Shown here piece by piece: positions 1 to 12,558 of a stretch of 64,000 nucleotides of DNA. Below the pieces are notes generated by a model. That model saw nothing but the letters and a program-made list of their open reading frames with translations. It ran no database searches and had not been told where the DNA came from. Position numbers and translations under genes: made by a program. Origin of the DNA: Plectrocnemia conspersa (taxonomy: Eukaryota; Arthropoda; Insecta; Trichoptera; Polycentropodidae); NCBI GenBank assembly GCA_009617715.1, contig VTFK01000373.1, positions 62,001 through 126,000 on the forward strand, given 5' to 3'. Numbering within the stretch: the stretch's first letter is position 1; each line of letters begins with the position of its first letter.

Positions 1-2071
1 TCCACTTGCTCTTAAAAGCGATTTAAAGATCTTATAAAAGGTTTTCTAGACAGAATGTTTTCACCTAGGTAGTAGGACTAATCTGACTATGAAAGAAATC
101 GATAAAATGACACAGTAAGACACTAAATGTATTTTTTTAGTAATCTGAATACAGAAAATGACTTTAATTTGTAACTGTATTCCTTACACAATCAGTCGCC
201 ATATGTTACAAATCTTGAGAATAACCGGGTTAAATATTCCAAGCATCTGATGTGCAACAATTCTTTTACAAATTAACAATTATAAATTCTGTCAAATGCC
301 TTTTTATAATTCTTATCTACGATGTCTACTAATTATGAAATATAATACATATTTATGGCTAGTAATTGCTGCATTAAATCAGTTTAAACGCGTATCGTAT
401 TATCAGTTGAATGAAATGCCCACGCCTAATAGATTAAATAGCACGCGAAAAATATATACCTTCAAAATAATAACCATAAGGAAATGTAAGCAAAATCGGA
501 AATTAACCCGCCAACACAATAGCACAAAGAAACCTGATACAATAGGATGATTATTTTCTGAAGAAACAACTCAGGTTTCTCGTGAAAGAACTATATTATC
601 CGCCTATTTATTCAGCTCTTTGAAGCTTTGTCCTTTTACGATAATTCTTAACTATATACACGCTTTTGTGATGTTGTCGAACAATAATAATAAAAAAAAC
701 ATGCATCTTTTTTTACGTTAACAATTTATTACAAAAATTTATAATATAATATTTAAACTAATATAAAGCTTAATGTTAATATTTTGAAGTAGAGCTGCAA
801 AATATTTTTTTTAAAGTGATTTTTAATAAAGTTTGCTTTATGAAACTGACATAACCGCAACAACGACCGTTAAATATCTAGACTTTCACCTGGACTCCAA
901 GCTTAAATTTAACTAACACGTAAAAGAAGTTCCCAATCGCGTCCTAGTATTCGTGAATTATTTTTTTTTAGTCTATAGAATTTTTAACTTACGCCTATAA
1001 AGCCACATGGCAAACATTACGAATAATTATATTTAATTAGATCTAAGTGGTTGTTTGTAAGACCACTTGTAATTTTAATGCGGATTTTTCTTCGGGGTCT
1101 ATTTCGTCGTTCATCTAACTACCCAATGTATTTAAAATACTTTATCCATTCAATTGAATTTTTCACATAATTTTAAGTCTACGGGGAGTGTAAATTTTAT
1201 ACTTTAAATGATAAATGAAACCAATAACATGTTAATTGTATACCTGTGCATAAATATTGGCATAGTACTGCGATTTTTGCATTGGAATCCCATTGCAATT
1301 TTCATATGTAATCATCAAAATGCAAATTGGTACAAGGTTCTCGTGAGAGAACGAACAGATGCCATAGGAATAATTTTGGAATTTGCAACTGGAATTTGTC
1401 ATTCAATACCAAATTGCGCGTATAGTGATAATTAAATTCCTGATATATTTTTATCAAGAATTGGTTGGCACGTGATGTTAAAAGAAAATTTTAGATTTCA
1501 GTTACTATATCTAATATATTGATAATTTATTTAGCAATATACAAAATTATTCGAGTTTATAAAATTAATAAATAAATATAAATTAAAAACAATGTTATAA
1601 ATCAATGCACCCTTTTTATAAATGTAATCAATTTAACGTGCTGAATGAACACATTTTTCCTGATTTCAATATGAAAAAATTACAGGATTATTAAAGCTAG
1701 AAATTGTTTGACACGACAGATTAGCCTACAAATAATCTAAATTTTAAGCATCTGATTATCTTAGGTGTATACACACGATACAAAGAGCAAAGCTAGGTTG
1801 TTTCTCACAATAATTAACTCTCGATAATGGTAAGTTTGCTCATGTTTGCTCCTTTTCAATCTATATATCATAGTAATGGCATTCCTATTTATAAAAATAC
1901 TGACATAACTGGTTTAGAAGTAAAATTTAAAATGTATTATATGAACAGCTTATTACGCAGGTAATAAAATACGCTTGCCAAGTATAAAGTATACCATATA
2001 CAATATTTTGCTTCGAGATTCGATAAGCCAAAATTCTACCAGCATATGGACAGAAACTAAACATAATTAAT
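1..2071. other. AT-rich gene-free stretch
   Basis: AT-rich DNA with scattered poly-A/T runs and dense stops in all frames. Short open frames of 75-84 codons (296-550 and 1208-1435, plus strand) show no known domain, no compositional shift and no convincing splice context. I see no RNA gene or transposon end here. Confidence 0.6.
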
Positions 2072-2500
2072 TTGACTTATCAACCGTTTCAAGTTTCTAA
2101 CTTAATGGTTTATCAATCTGACAGTTTATATACTTGTTACACGATAATCAATTTCAACGATAGCATTTCTGTTCGCTTATACTGTCCCGATTCACAGGGC
2201 GGCATTGCGAGATTCAACAAGTTGGTGGCTGTGACTGAACAAAGGGTCACGATCTTAGAGCTTTCGTCGTTTCATCTTCACATCCATCATTATATTATTC
2301 ACGGTCTGTGAGCATAACACGATTGAAAACGTGCTTTGGATTTGGATGGTGCGGGTGCTGAAGCGCAATTTTGCGAGCAAATTGTTAGAGTCTCGGTTGG
2401 GGGTTGTATCGGGTATTAATACCCGTGTAACGACCCCCTGAGGAGTATTGTTTAATATCGAATTGTTCAATGTACTTTGAATAATTTTATTGACACAGAT
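2072..2500. other. GC-richer non-coding tract with a 16-bp palindrome
   Basis: The tract from about 2160 to 2450 is clearly GC-richer than its flanks. It contains a perfect 16-bp palindrome at 2410-2425 (core gggtattaataccc). Overlapping short open frames on both strands (79 codons plus, 71 codons minus) resemble nothing I know, and being open on both strands is what higher GC produces by chance. Possible regulatory DNA; function unknown. Confidence 0.35.
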
Positions 2501-2795
2501 TTTAACTAACTTTTTAATGGCAATTTAATGGCGCCAATATTGTTATTGTTACGCATTATAAAAAAACATTTACTTTCATAACTTGCGATTATGTTAAAAA
2601 AAAACCCCTTTAACTATACACTGTAAAAATATGTACATTAAAATTAATAGTATTTTTTAACTTTTTTTTCATCATTTTTGTTATTGTAGTGATATATTTA
2701 ATTGTTATTTTATTGTGACACGTATGAATTTAAATTAAGATTTTTCTAAAACGCGTTGTTTTTAATCAATGATAAAACCAATAAAACCGTTTAAT

Positions 2796-4208
2796 CAGGG
2801 CCATCTCGTACATTTTTGCGTCTGTGTGCAGGGCACATGTGGTGCCTAAAAAAATTAATAACAAAAAATAAAGAATATAATACAAAAAGAAAAAATTAAA
2901 ATTAAAAAAAAACTGTAAAATTAAAAACTAAATCAAAAATCAAAAACTTTTAGTAAAATTAATTTGTCTGGCTTTTATTTTAGCAAAATTCGTCCCCAAA
3001 ATTTCATTATTGAAAAATTGATCAATTTCTTTTTTTATGTAAACTTTTGCTAAACATTTTATTTTTTCTTGATTCATGCTCGATTACAACTAGTTCTAAA
3101 TAACTTTTAATTTTTAAAAAGTTATCTTTTCTTAGGCAAATAAAACGAGCAAAGTCATTAGTATTTCTAGTGTGATTAATACATTTAGAAATAATTCTTC
3201 GAGATTATAGTTGAAAATCCATTTAAGAATTGATTCGGGTGTATAAATTTTGCGAGATAGTAATTCCAATTATAAGTACTTTTTTTCTTTAAAACTTAAT
3301 ATTTTTCTGCAAATTAAAATTTTTTATTTATCCATTTTTATTTGAGCAATGTGCTTAAGCTTAAACTAAAGTTCAAAAGGTTTTAAAGTAAAAAATTTGA
3401 AACCCTTTTTAATTGAAACAATTTCTCTTGAGAAGTTGATTTTTTGCATTGCAGTTTTCAGATTGTAAAAATTTACTTGTGAAATTAGTTTCTGTAAGCA
3501 CTTTGTTCCAGACTCCCAATCAAAAAATTAATTCAAACCTACAATAATTTATTGTAATTAAATAAACATGTAAATCTTTTTCCAATTTAACAACTAATTT
3601 TGAAACAGAATAAGCCTTTCAAACATGTCTTTAAAGCACTCATGGCGTTTATATCGTTTTCCAATCTACTATTACTTAAAAATTTCCCCGTTAATTTACA
3701 CTGAAAATTTATAATTTTTATGTCGATCCTAATAAGAATTATAAATAGTTCGAATGGTGGAATTTTTCTTACAATTGCAATTGCTTCTTTTACATCATCA
3801 ACAATAACTATAGATTTGAAGAATGAAAAAAAAATCTAATAAAAAATGCTCTTTCAATGTGCATATATTGCACAATAATTAACATTTTTTTTGTAATTAC
3901 TTTCATCTGGAGTACAGTCTTTAATTATAGAAAAATACAAAACATGTTCCACCATGTCCAAAATTTTGTTTTTGGTAGCTTTAGTGAGAATTTTGCGTTT
4001 GTATTTTGTTTATGATCCCCGATTTCTCGACAAAATTTCTGTCTTATCTAATGAATAATTTAAGACTTTATTGCAGACATGTGATGTATGTATTATGGGA
4101 GAATTATATAAAATATTCGATTTTTTTATTACATATTTTTCGAAATATATTTATTTTTACTGCACCTATGTTTGTCAAAAACGTTGTAAACGCGATGAGC
4201 CGGCCCTG
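2796..4208 (-). mobile_element. hAT-superfamily DNA transposon remnant with both termini
   Basis: The left end reads cagggccatctcgtacattt inward from 2796. The right end at 4208, read inward on the other strand, begins cagggccggctcatcgcg. Both start with the CAGGG typical of one hAT group, and the two ends are imperfect inverted repeats. Flanking octamers cgtttaat (2788-2795) and tgtatatt (4209-4216) agree at 5 of 8 positions, consistent with an eroded 8-bp target duplication. The 1.4-kb interior holds a decayed transposase on the minus strand. At this length the element is shorter than a typical autonomous hAT, so it is internally deleted as well as mutated. Confidence 0.72.
2950..3960 (-). 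pseudogene. Decayed hAT transposase (ZMYM1/TTF-type zinc-finger group)
   Basis: A hAT transposase would bind the element ends and cut and paste the DNA. On the minus strand, in reading order: an internal segment with DCTPDESNYKK (about 3900-3940), matching the conserved D-C-T-P-D-x-S-H stretch that carries the first catalytic Asp of this hAT group. Far downstream comes a C-terminal dimerisation region with LITLEILMTLLV, then ITF-KLKVI, SSMNQEKIKCLAKV (near 3080-3040) and NFAKIKARQINF (near 2955). This order (E-R-S-F-S-K-L-K, then L-R-S-S-M-x-Q-E-R-L) is characteristic of hAT C-termini. Stops and frameshifts break the frame in many places and part of the middle is not recognisable. It cannot encode an active protein. 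Family assignment comes from remembered motifs, not a search. Confidence 0.7.
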
Positions 4209-5760
4209 TGTATATTAACAATATTAATAATTAAAAAACGGCTTACTTTTGTTTTATTGAATTTTTGTAGCAACCAAAGTTTAGTTTCAAAGTTATTCGT
4301 AAAAACTAATATTTACATAAGCTAAAAACAAGCTAGCTACGAATTTATTAGGCAACAATATCTTACTTGCTATTTGTCAAATAACACTTTTATGTACCAA
4401 TATTTTAAAATGATTTATAAAAAAATATCGATAATTAAACACATTTATTTATATATGTTTCTTTTAAAAAAAATATTTATTTTTCAGATTTCCTGCAGAT
4501 TATTGATTACAATCGATTAAAGGTGAGGATTTTAATAATATTAATTTGTTGCAAAAAATTATACCCCTTTTTAAGAATTGTCAGAGAGTAGCTACATTAA
4601 AGCACTTTTATTATTATTGCTTTTATAAATAGATTTTAATCATTGTACATAATTCATTTTAATATTTAAATTTATTTTATTAATATTATTATATTCAAAA
4701 TATTATTATTTTTTAACGTAAATTATCAATTTGTAACAAAAAAAGAGCAAGTCAATTTTTTATATATACAGTTTTTTTAAATGAATTTAAATTTTAAAAA
4801 TACTGAGCGTAAAAAAACACGATACAAATATATCTTGATATAAACATGAATTTAAATATCCTGCTAATTTAATAATAATTTAATATGCGACGCTAATAAT
4901 GTTAAGTCTTAAATATATTAATAGTCAACTTTACAGGAGGTAAAAAAATAATTTACAGATTTACATATGTTCATTTTTGGATTCTTATAATATTATATTA
5001 CACAATTCTTCAGAAAGTTTTTCATATAATACTAAACTAGTATCTATATAACACGATATTGGATTTTATCAAGAATGAACATTTTCAATTGTAGAATAAC
5101 GTAAATTATGATGTTGTAACGTTGTTCCACTGTATGACAGCAAGTACATGGAATCATGGAAGTCCATGGAAGTACATCGTTTATAACGTTTGTCAAAAAC
5201 TTATCTACTAATACATAATTTTAAACCTAGTGGTTTTTAAAGAAAGATTTAATAAAAAAAAATATTTAAGAACTATATTTTTTTTTATAGAAAACAACCA
5301 ATTAGAAATTAAAAACGTTGCATTTTTTTTACTAAATAATTTTAAAATCGCAAAACAAACGTTATTATCAAAATTCAAAAACGTCGCATATTCAATTTTT
5401 TAATAAAACGTCACATTTTTTAATACTAAATAATTTTTCGTATGTCGGTAGATATTTTTTATCAATATCTATAAAAAAAAAATTAGGGAATACTCAACTT
5501 AACCAGATTCATAAGAGACGTGGGGCGTAAGTTTTTTTTCTGTAGAGATATGAAAAGTTCAAGGAGCACTGTTTTAGACAAATTTTATTAATGCGTTCAA
5601 TACAAATAAATATTTATTTTGAATAATTGTTATCTGTATTCATAAAAAGTAATAAAACTTAAGTTTTTCAAGCTTTAATGTTACAATAGCATCAAATGAC
5701 GGCTATAAATTCAAGGTATATTTTTACATATATGTGTATTTTATATACAAATAGTTTTAA
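4209..5760. other. AT-rich gene-free stretch
   Basis: Very AT-rich, with homopolymer runs and simple TA/TAA-rich sequence. I find no coding signal, transposon terminus or RNA gene. Confidence 0.6.
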
Positions 5761-5766
5761 ATGAAC

Positions 5767-6090
5767 CACTGTAGTTTAGGAATCTGCAAACTACGACCCG
5801 CGGGGCAAATCCGTATTTTCAAACTATTCTTTTTTATCTTTAATTATTACATCCAAAGAAATGTGTCGCAAAAAAATATATTTATTTTAATCTATCACTC
5901 TTTGGCAAGAACAAGTTATAGAATTATTGAGCACATTGTATGTAACATCAATCGCCAATTCACCAGCAAAAGATTTTAAGTGTTTTTTGACCTCACAAGG
6001 GTATGTTTCGAACCTTGCCAAATCAATTTTTTTTCCAGATCGCTCAATGTCATATTTAAACAAAATTATAGCTAATAGCGAATAGTTTGT
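5767..6090 (+). mobile_element. hAT-like terminus with possible transposase trace
   Basis: The stretch 5767-5815 carries ctgcaaactacgacccgcgg, very like the subterminal 'TCTGCAAACTACGGCCCGCGGGCC' of Charlie/ZBED-type hAT elements. Downstream on the plus strand, SLARTSYRIIEHIVCNINRQ (about 5899-5960) resembles the hAT stretch 'SL-S-x-R-T-x-x-R-R-I-E-D-I-x-x-N', followed by a stop. I could not find the other terminus or a target duplication. The end assignment is fairly good; the transposase similarity is weak. Confidence 0.42.
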
Positions 6091-8160
6091 ATAAATAAAG
6101 GGTTAAACAGTAAGTAATATAATTTTTAGTGCTTCTGAAAACAACTGGTTACTAAGTGAGTAACTGGTTTGCACCACATTGTTTATTCGAGAAGTCAATG
6201 TTATGTTTAAATTAAATAAATAATTATATTAAATAGTAAGAAACTTTTAATATTTTTTTTGTTATACAACGATTATCATATTTATTCAAATTAAATTTAT
6301 AAAATTAATATTTTTATCGGCAAATATTAAAATATCGATTTTATCAGACTAGGACGCGACCGTTCCAATATGGCTAGCTTATGACCGAACATCCAAGAAT
6401 AGGTTAGGTCCTTGCTGGCAAATAGCTTCGAGTAATTTGTTTCAAAATCTAATCAAATCTCAGCCACGATGAGTAATGACTGCTTAATAATTTAATCATA
6501 ACCCCTTTCTCGCTCTCTACCTTCGTAGGAAACTCATCCTAAAACAACATTCAAAGGATATTTACGTATTAAAACAGGAAAAGCTCTCGTGGAGTGGATG
6601 AGATAAGAAGATTCGTTACACACATTTATAATGTATAACCAACACGATAGATCAGCGGTATACGTCGGTTTGTAATACCTGAAAATAATAGGTCTAAATC
6701 ATATATGCATCTTAGTGTTTTTCAATTTAAATTGGAATTAGTGATTATTATATAATTATAATCTGGATAGATCTATTGACTGTAAGTTTATATTTTTAAA
6801 ACAATTATATGACTAGTAGCTAGATTTCGATCAAATTAACCTATTTGTAACACAATGCTAAAAATAAAATAAATACGTGTCTAATGTCATTGCTTGGTTA
6901 ATATGACTTACTATAAAATTTACTAATAGATTCATATTTCATATATGAACTAGTAGTTCCTTAACACTATGAGGCAAAATATTTGAAGGAAAATACATAT
7001 TTTTGATTACACATACACCATCCCGCCGCATATTTTTTTCTTACATGGTACCTGTTAGAAAACTTATTACATCAAAGAAACAGACATCGTCCTAATATTT
7101 AAAAGAGCACATACACTTTGTACAATGTACAACTATATTAATTTTCTACATTTTAATTAAAAATGTTCTCTCACACTCATGTGCTTATGATGTATAGGAT
7201 ATATACATATGTATGTATACTAAACACATAATTTCTGTATTCATCATATTCAGATGTGAGATGAAACCCATTGTATTCAAGCATATGAATAATTTTAAAC
7301 CGCAAGGTTTTTTTTAAAATATATTAAAATTTATTTTAACTGCCGATAGAATTTTATACAAAAAGTGACTACCGCATACACTCAATCGGATCATGGAAAT
7401 TGAATTTTGCATACTTCGATCCCAGTCCGCGTTGTCTGAACGTCCGTGTGTTTTATGACTATATACGTATGTATGTATGAAGCGAATCAATGGCATGTCT
7501 ACCTTATGAGCACAGCAATGGATGGGGGTAGAATGCCATAAAACACATAACGAAACCAATGATTTTCAACGATGTTAAATATATAATACAAGTGGAAAAG
7601 TAATGGTGTCTCTGTATTATGCAAGGGGCTCTACATAGCTTGCTAATATTTAATAATTATTTTATTAATTTATTTAGCTTAATAGCTAATTCTTACACCA
7701 AACAATCTTTAACTAAATATACATACATCTAAAATATAACATTAACAGAAAATAAAAAAATTATATATTTTATTTATTTATACACAAAGGTGTTTTTTTT
7801 TCCATTTAGGAAATCCGTTACAGTTTTATTTTTTTTATTTATACTAGGAATATTAATATAAAAATTTACATCTCCGTATATAATTCCCCTGGCCGTACTC
7901 GTTTTTTATACCTATCTTTAAATTGTATCTATTTCTAGTAATAAATCTATGCACATCATTCTTTATAATTAAATACTTTTATTTTATAATTTATATATAA
8001 ATACTAAAATATTTATCTTCAATATTTATTAAACATTTAATCATTCCAATCTATCAAATTATACTTATACAACTAGTAAATCTATTTTTATTTAAAACTA
8101 CTCTCATTGTCCTGTTTTGTAATTTTATCTGATTTATTAAACATATATAATATTGTTGCA
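6091..8160. other. AT-rich gene-free stretch
   Basis: No gene seen. Contains alternating acatacatatgtatgtat-type tracts near 7200 and 7465 and a somewhat GC-richer patch near 6345-6660 (with one agataag GATA-like site near 6604). An 81-codon frame on the minus strand (7314-7559) resembles nothing known. Confidence 0.55.
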
Positions 8161-8164
8161 CAAT

Positions 8165-8385
8165 GAGTGAAATAGCAATGGTCCTAATTTATACCCTTGT
8201 GGTACACATTGAGATATTAATTTATCTAATTTCTCCAATTTTTTCAACATTATTCTTTGTCTATTGTTCCGATAGCTCTCTTGAAATCTAAGAATACTGT
8301 TTCAATGACTTTGTTAGTATCCTTGGCCATCAACCAATCATTTATCACCACTTGTAATGCAGTCTCAGTGGATTGTTTTTCTCTG
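8165..8385 (-). pseudogene. Jockey/CR1-like LINE reverse transcriptase fragment
   Basis: Reverse transcriptase of a non-LTR retrotransposon. On the minus strand the frame reads FREKQSTETALQVVINDW, then FLDFKRAIGTIDKE, the reverse transcriptase block in which the first Asp (FLDF) is a metal ligand. After a frameshift it continues MLKKLEKLDKLISQ joined to QCVPQGYKLGPLLF, the conserved V-P-Q-G-S-x-L-G-P-L-L-F block. Roughly 40-50 residues normally lying between the two blocks are missing, so an internal deletion is visible as well as a stop and a frameshift. The YADD catalytic block is absent. A second fragment follows at 8632-8800 on the same strand. Confidence 0.82.
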
Positions 8386-8624
8386 AATAACTATTGTAGA
8401 ATGTTTTAAGAAATAATTAGAATTCAGATGTTAAGGTTTTTCGTCAAAATCCAAAAAAAGGATCTAGAAAATGTGACAACGTGACACTTAGCGATCGATC
8501 ACCTCCACAGCAACTCCAGTTCTTTCTGTCAAGAGAATAAATATGATTTTGTGAGAACATTTTCAAACAGTTTTAAGTCTACGGCAAATAATGAATATTC
8601 AATGTTAATATTTTTTCGCATTTA

Positions 8625-8810
8625 TGTCATTAATAAAAATCGAAAAGTACGACAAGGACCCAGATTGGATCCTTGTAGTACTCTAAAATAAATGGTTGCC
8701 ATAGTTCACATACTGAAGGTGGTGACATAAGTAACTCATAAAAAACTTTGTCAAATGCTTTCTAAAAGTCATTATAGTCTTTATCAAGTTGAATTTTAGG
8801 GTCAAGAGAT
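8625..8810 (-). pseudogene. Second LINE reverse transcriptase fragment
   Basis: On the minus strand: QLDKDYNDF, a stop, KAFDKVFYELLMS, matching the family pattern 'D-x-x-Y-x-D-F-x-K-A-F-D-K-V'. In another frame near 8640-8680 comes VLQGSNLGP, matching 'G-V-x-Q-G-S-x-L-G-P-L-L-F'. The blocks correspond to those of the fragment at 8165-8385, but the wording differs (KAFDKV versus KRAIGTID). The two are therefore pieces of two different LINEs rather than one broken copy. Internally deleted, with at least one stop and one frameshift. Confidence 0.65.
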
Positions 8811-10267
8811 TTTGTAACTACCTTAGAAAGGTTAAGCTAAGTTAATATTTTATAGATAGTTCCTATAATAATTACACTATGAATAGTTGATAACGATATA
8901 TGTTTCTTTATCGCATATATATATAAATATATATGATTCTTTTTCAAATGTGAAATATGCACTTTTAAACATACATTTTTGCTTCATGGCGATCGATTAA
9001 AAGGGATTTTAATAGCAGGACCGTTTTCCATTTCCCATTCTCCTTCGTGTAATAAATCTAAAGCTATGCGAAAGGGAGAGGTAAATATAACTTTTTCATT
9101 TTTAATTTAATTATACAGCCACTTATCGTCATTATAATATTTTTGGTGGACGGTTGTCAATATAAAAAACCTTATATATAATTTATAAGTCTAACTAAGG
9201 GCTAGCTAAGTGTGCCGAAATTCATTTGAAATCTATAAATATATAAAATTAAAATTGGCTTAAGCTAAATGTATAATTTGCAAATTTAGTACGATTATTT
9301 GGTAATGCTAGTTAATTCGCACGTTATTATATTTAAAGATTTAATTTTTTTACATAGTTTGGGCCGTAGAAAGGCATTAACAAAGGGACATTTGTCAAGG
9401 GTGCGAATACCTGAGGGGCGCTCGGAACGTGAAGTAAAACTTTATTACGACGAAAGATACGGTAATAACAATATATTTATTTAGAGTTTCGTTCAAAGCG
9501 TAGACTTAAAAGGAACTTTAGTTAGTACCTATTCAAGCAGGTCATTTTTGTTTAACTATGGATTTTGTTAACATGAAAAAAAGCCTACATCTGACGATAG
9601 TGATTACAGCAAAATCTAATATTTGTTTATAATGCTTAAAAAATAATTTGTATACGTTGTTTTTAAGTTTCTGTTTCTGATAAATTTATTTCGGAAAAGA
9701 CAGAATTGTGAAAATAACTTTTTTCGAACGATAAAAATATTTCTTAGTTATTGAATTTTGGGACACGACTTTGTGCACTTTAGTGGTATTTTATTATTTA
9801 GATTACACTAATTCAATTTTTATATGAGACAGGTAAAATGATTTTTTTAATAAATTCTTGACCAAATTTAGCCATTTCATTTTATGCGTGTATTCAGGAT
9901 TTGCCATGTTGTCATCTTGTAAAAATAATAGGTTATTAAAGCAGTAAATTAAAATCTATATAAATAAAATAAATGGGCATTTACGAAATATACGCATCTG
10001 AAATTTATATAATAAAAAGGTGACAAACGCGAGCAATCTAAAACAAATATTTATAAATAATATGTTAAAATATGCTTTGTTCTACAGGTTGCTTTAATTT
10101 GAGTTTCCTATGTTAACAGCACTGTAAATCAGACAGCTGTCAATAATCACGCGTTTTTAAAGTGTCAAATGAATAGTTTTTAACAACGCATTAAAATTGT
10201 TTTTTTGAACGACATAAAGAACTGAAGCCCCGAGACCATAGACCGCAAAGAATTTACGTAGATTAGG
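8811..10267. other. AT-rich gene-free stretch
   Basis: No gene, RNA or clear repeat end recognised. The patch 9299-9484 is locally less AT-rich with a 61-codon frame of no recognisable similarity. Sequence around 10120-10260 (cagacagctgtcaata onwards) may be the 5' part of the Tc1/mariner remnant that follows. Confidence 0.5.
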
Positions 10268-10640
10268 TGTTAGAGCAGCAGAAAGTTGCTGCTGAATTTT
10301 CAAAGACAATATTATTCTCAGATGAGGCACATTTGCACTTTTCTGGATTCAGGATAGACCATTATATGTTCAAAACAGTGACTGTTTGGTGCGCATTATA
10401 TTCAGGCAGCGTCTATGTGTCTTACTTATTTTAAAACGATGAAAATCAAACTGTAACAGTTAATAGTGAACACCATAGGCGCATGATAACCGATTATTTT
10501 TGGAACATAAAAGGGTTGTGTCTACGACGATAAACCCGAAAAGTTTGAGCACCTAAAAACCAACATCCGACAAGATATAGCCGAGATTACGCCCTAAATG
10601 TAGGAAAAGGTCATACAAAAATATTGTGAAAGCTATATGA
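10268..10640 (+). pseudogene. Tc1/mariner-superfamily transposase remnant
   Basis: DD(E/D) transposase that would excise and reinsert its element at TA sites. In reading order on the plus strand: VLEQQKVAAEFSKTILFSDE then AHLHFSGF (first catalytic Asp in FSDEAH), TVWCALYSGSVYVSYLF, then after a stop NDENQTVTVNSEHHRRMITD (the family's V-T-V-N-G-E-R-Y-R block), then LKTNIRQDIAEITP near the C-terminus. The section with the second catalytic Asp (Q-D-G-A-x-x-H-T-A) and the third acidic residue is deleted between about 10510 and 10550. It is the same family as the minus-strand remnant at 42690-43190, but the two have lost different parts. Terminal inverted repeats could not be placed. Confidence 0.8.
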
Positions 10641-12550
10641 TTGATATTATTATTCATAGTTAAGGAACTACAGAAAAAAAAATCAAATAATAAAAAAATA
10701 ATTATATAGAGATTTTTCTCAACACTGTTTTTTTAGCATTGTTTTAGTTAAAATACATATATCGTTTTCGTTTTATATATTTCGTATATTATTCGTATAT
10801 AAATCTTATTTCATTGCATTTTCGTGTGTAGAAAAAAAATTGAATTTTGAAGAAAAAATTTAATAAAGAAATATTACAATAAATTTTGAATTAAAATTTA
10901 TTGTGATGCATAATAATACAAAACATAATAATAATATAATATAACATAATAAATATTATATGTTTTATTTTGGGGCCTAATTTTTTTTTTATTAAATAAT
11001 ATTGAGTCCGGATATGCACCAAGACATATACATACATATTCATGTATCAACAAGCAAAGTTTGATTGTAGAAACTTAAATTAAAAAAACAAATCAATACA
11101 ATTTCGTGTGTAATATTTATATAGCCCAAATATTTAATTTAATTAAAACTAAATATGATCATGAGATTAATTGTAACCAAAACTACGAGTATCTCCTTGA
11201 AATCGTTCCTGTGATTTTCACGGGACACCTCTCTATGTGTTGGGACGCGTAACTTTGTTTCGGGTGATCTGGGATAACTTTGTTTCTTTGGGTTAGTATC
11301 CGAATAGGGAGCGGATGCCGAGGGTAAAGGCAACGTGGGGGCGCCTCAAACTGATTTGAATTCACCTACTTGGTAAATGTTACCAACTTTTCCAACCGAG
11401 ATAAGATTGAAACGCGGCGTAGTAAAATAACGTTAAAAATTACATATGTAACTACTTTATTCTTATAGCTAAATTTAAACATTTATACATTATTAAAATG
11501 TAGCAAAAAATACAAATGCTTACAACGAAATTTTTTATATTATTAGCTTTGCTATGAGTATCATAGAGTCGAATTTCTGATATTTTTATTTTGTTTCCAA
11601 CTACGCTGAAACATGGCTATTGAAAAAAACAATCACTTTTATCTAAGATGAAACACAGGCTTTATTCCTCTTTCATTATTCTAGGCGTTTTCCTTTTTGT
11701 TCTTATGTCGACGACTGAAGAAACACTTATATCCACAGTTTATCGTAATGTATGAATTTTGCTAAACAGAGCTCACATAAACACAACATATTCCAAACAA
11801 AAGCTAAACTCTAATTGGTTAGAACATATTTGATACCATAATATACACCTTTAGTATACATATACATATCTTATAAGTTATTTTGATAAAATTGTAGCAT
11901 AACTTAAATTTTAAAAGTTTATTCATTAGCATTTTTTTTAATGTTAATAACGGATATTAAAACATCGTATTTTTTTTAAGATTTGTTGTAATATATTAAA
12001 TTTAATATTTAGCAAATGTACAATTTATTGATTGTGAGTTTGTTGTTACTAAAGCATTTTTAAATTTTAACACAATATTTTAAAAGACAAAAGCTTTGGA
12101 AACAATGCTTTGGCGCAAAAAAATGCACAAATAATAACATAAAACAAAGATATTTAATTTTTAATGATGTTTTTAGTCTCGCATGGTGTTTACCACACTA
12201 ACACGATTCTGACAAAAATAGAGCAAAAAATATATTTTTAGACGAATATTTAAGACATTATAATCAAAAAAGAATAAAATTAGTGATTAAAAGCTTATAT
12301 GCATTGTGTTTTTAAGAGCTTTTTTTATTACCAAATTTGTTGTAACGTACATGTATTTAATTTAATTCATGTTTAATTTTCGTAAGAATAATATTTTAGT
12401 AACAGTTTGAGGCACAATTTGTTATGATTTAGAGGTCATTCCAACGAATGTTTTAAACAAAGAAAAAGAAAGATGAACTCATATCGAAAGTACAGCCTCA
12501 CGTAGTGACTAAATAATTGCGTAAATAATTGAAAATATTTTATATCGATC
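10641..12550. other. AT-rich stretch with one GC-richer tract at 11180-11400
   Basis: Mostly AT-rich, with nothing recognisable. From 11180 to 11400 the sequence is GC-richer and carries two overlapping minus-strand open frames (60-64 codons) with no known similarity. A homopyrimidine/purine or transposon signature is not apparent. The tract is a candidate regulatory island only. Confidence 0.5.
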
Positions 12551-12558
12551 ATCTAAAG

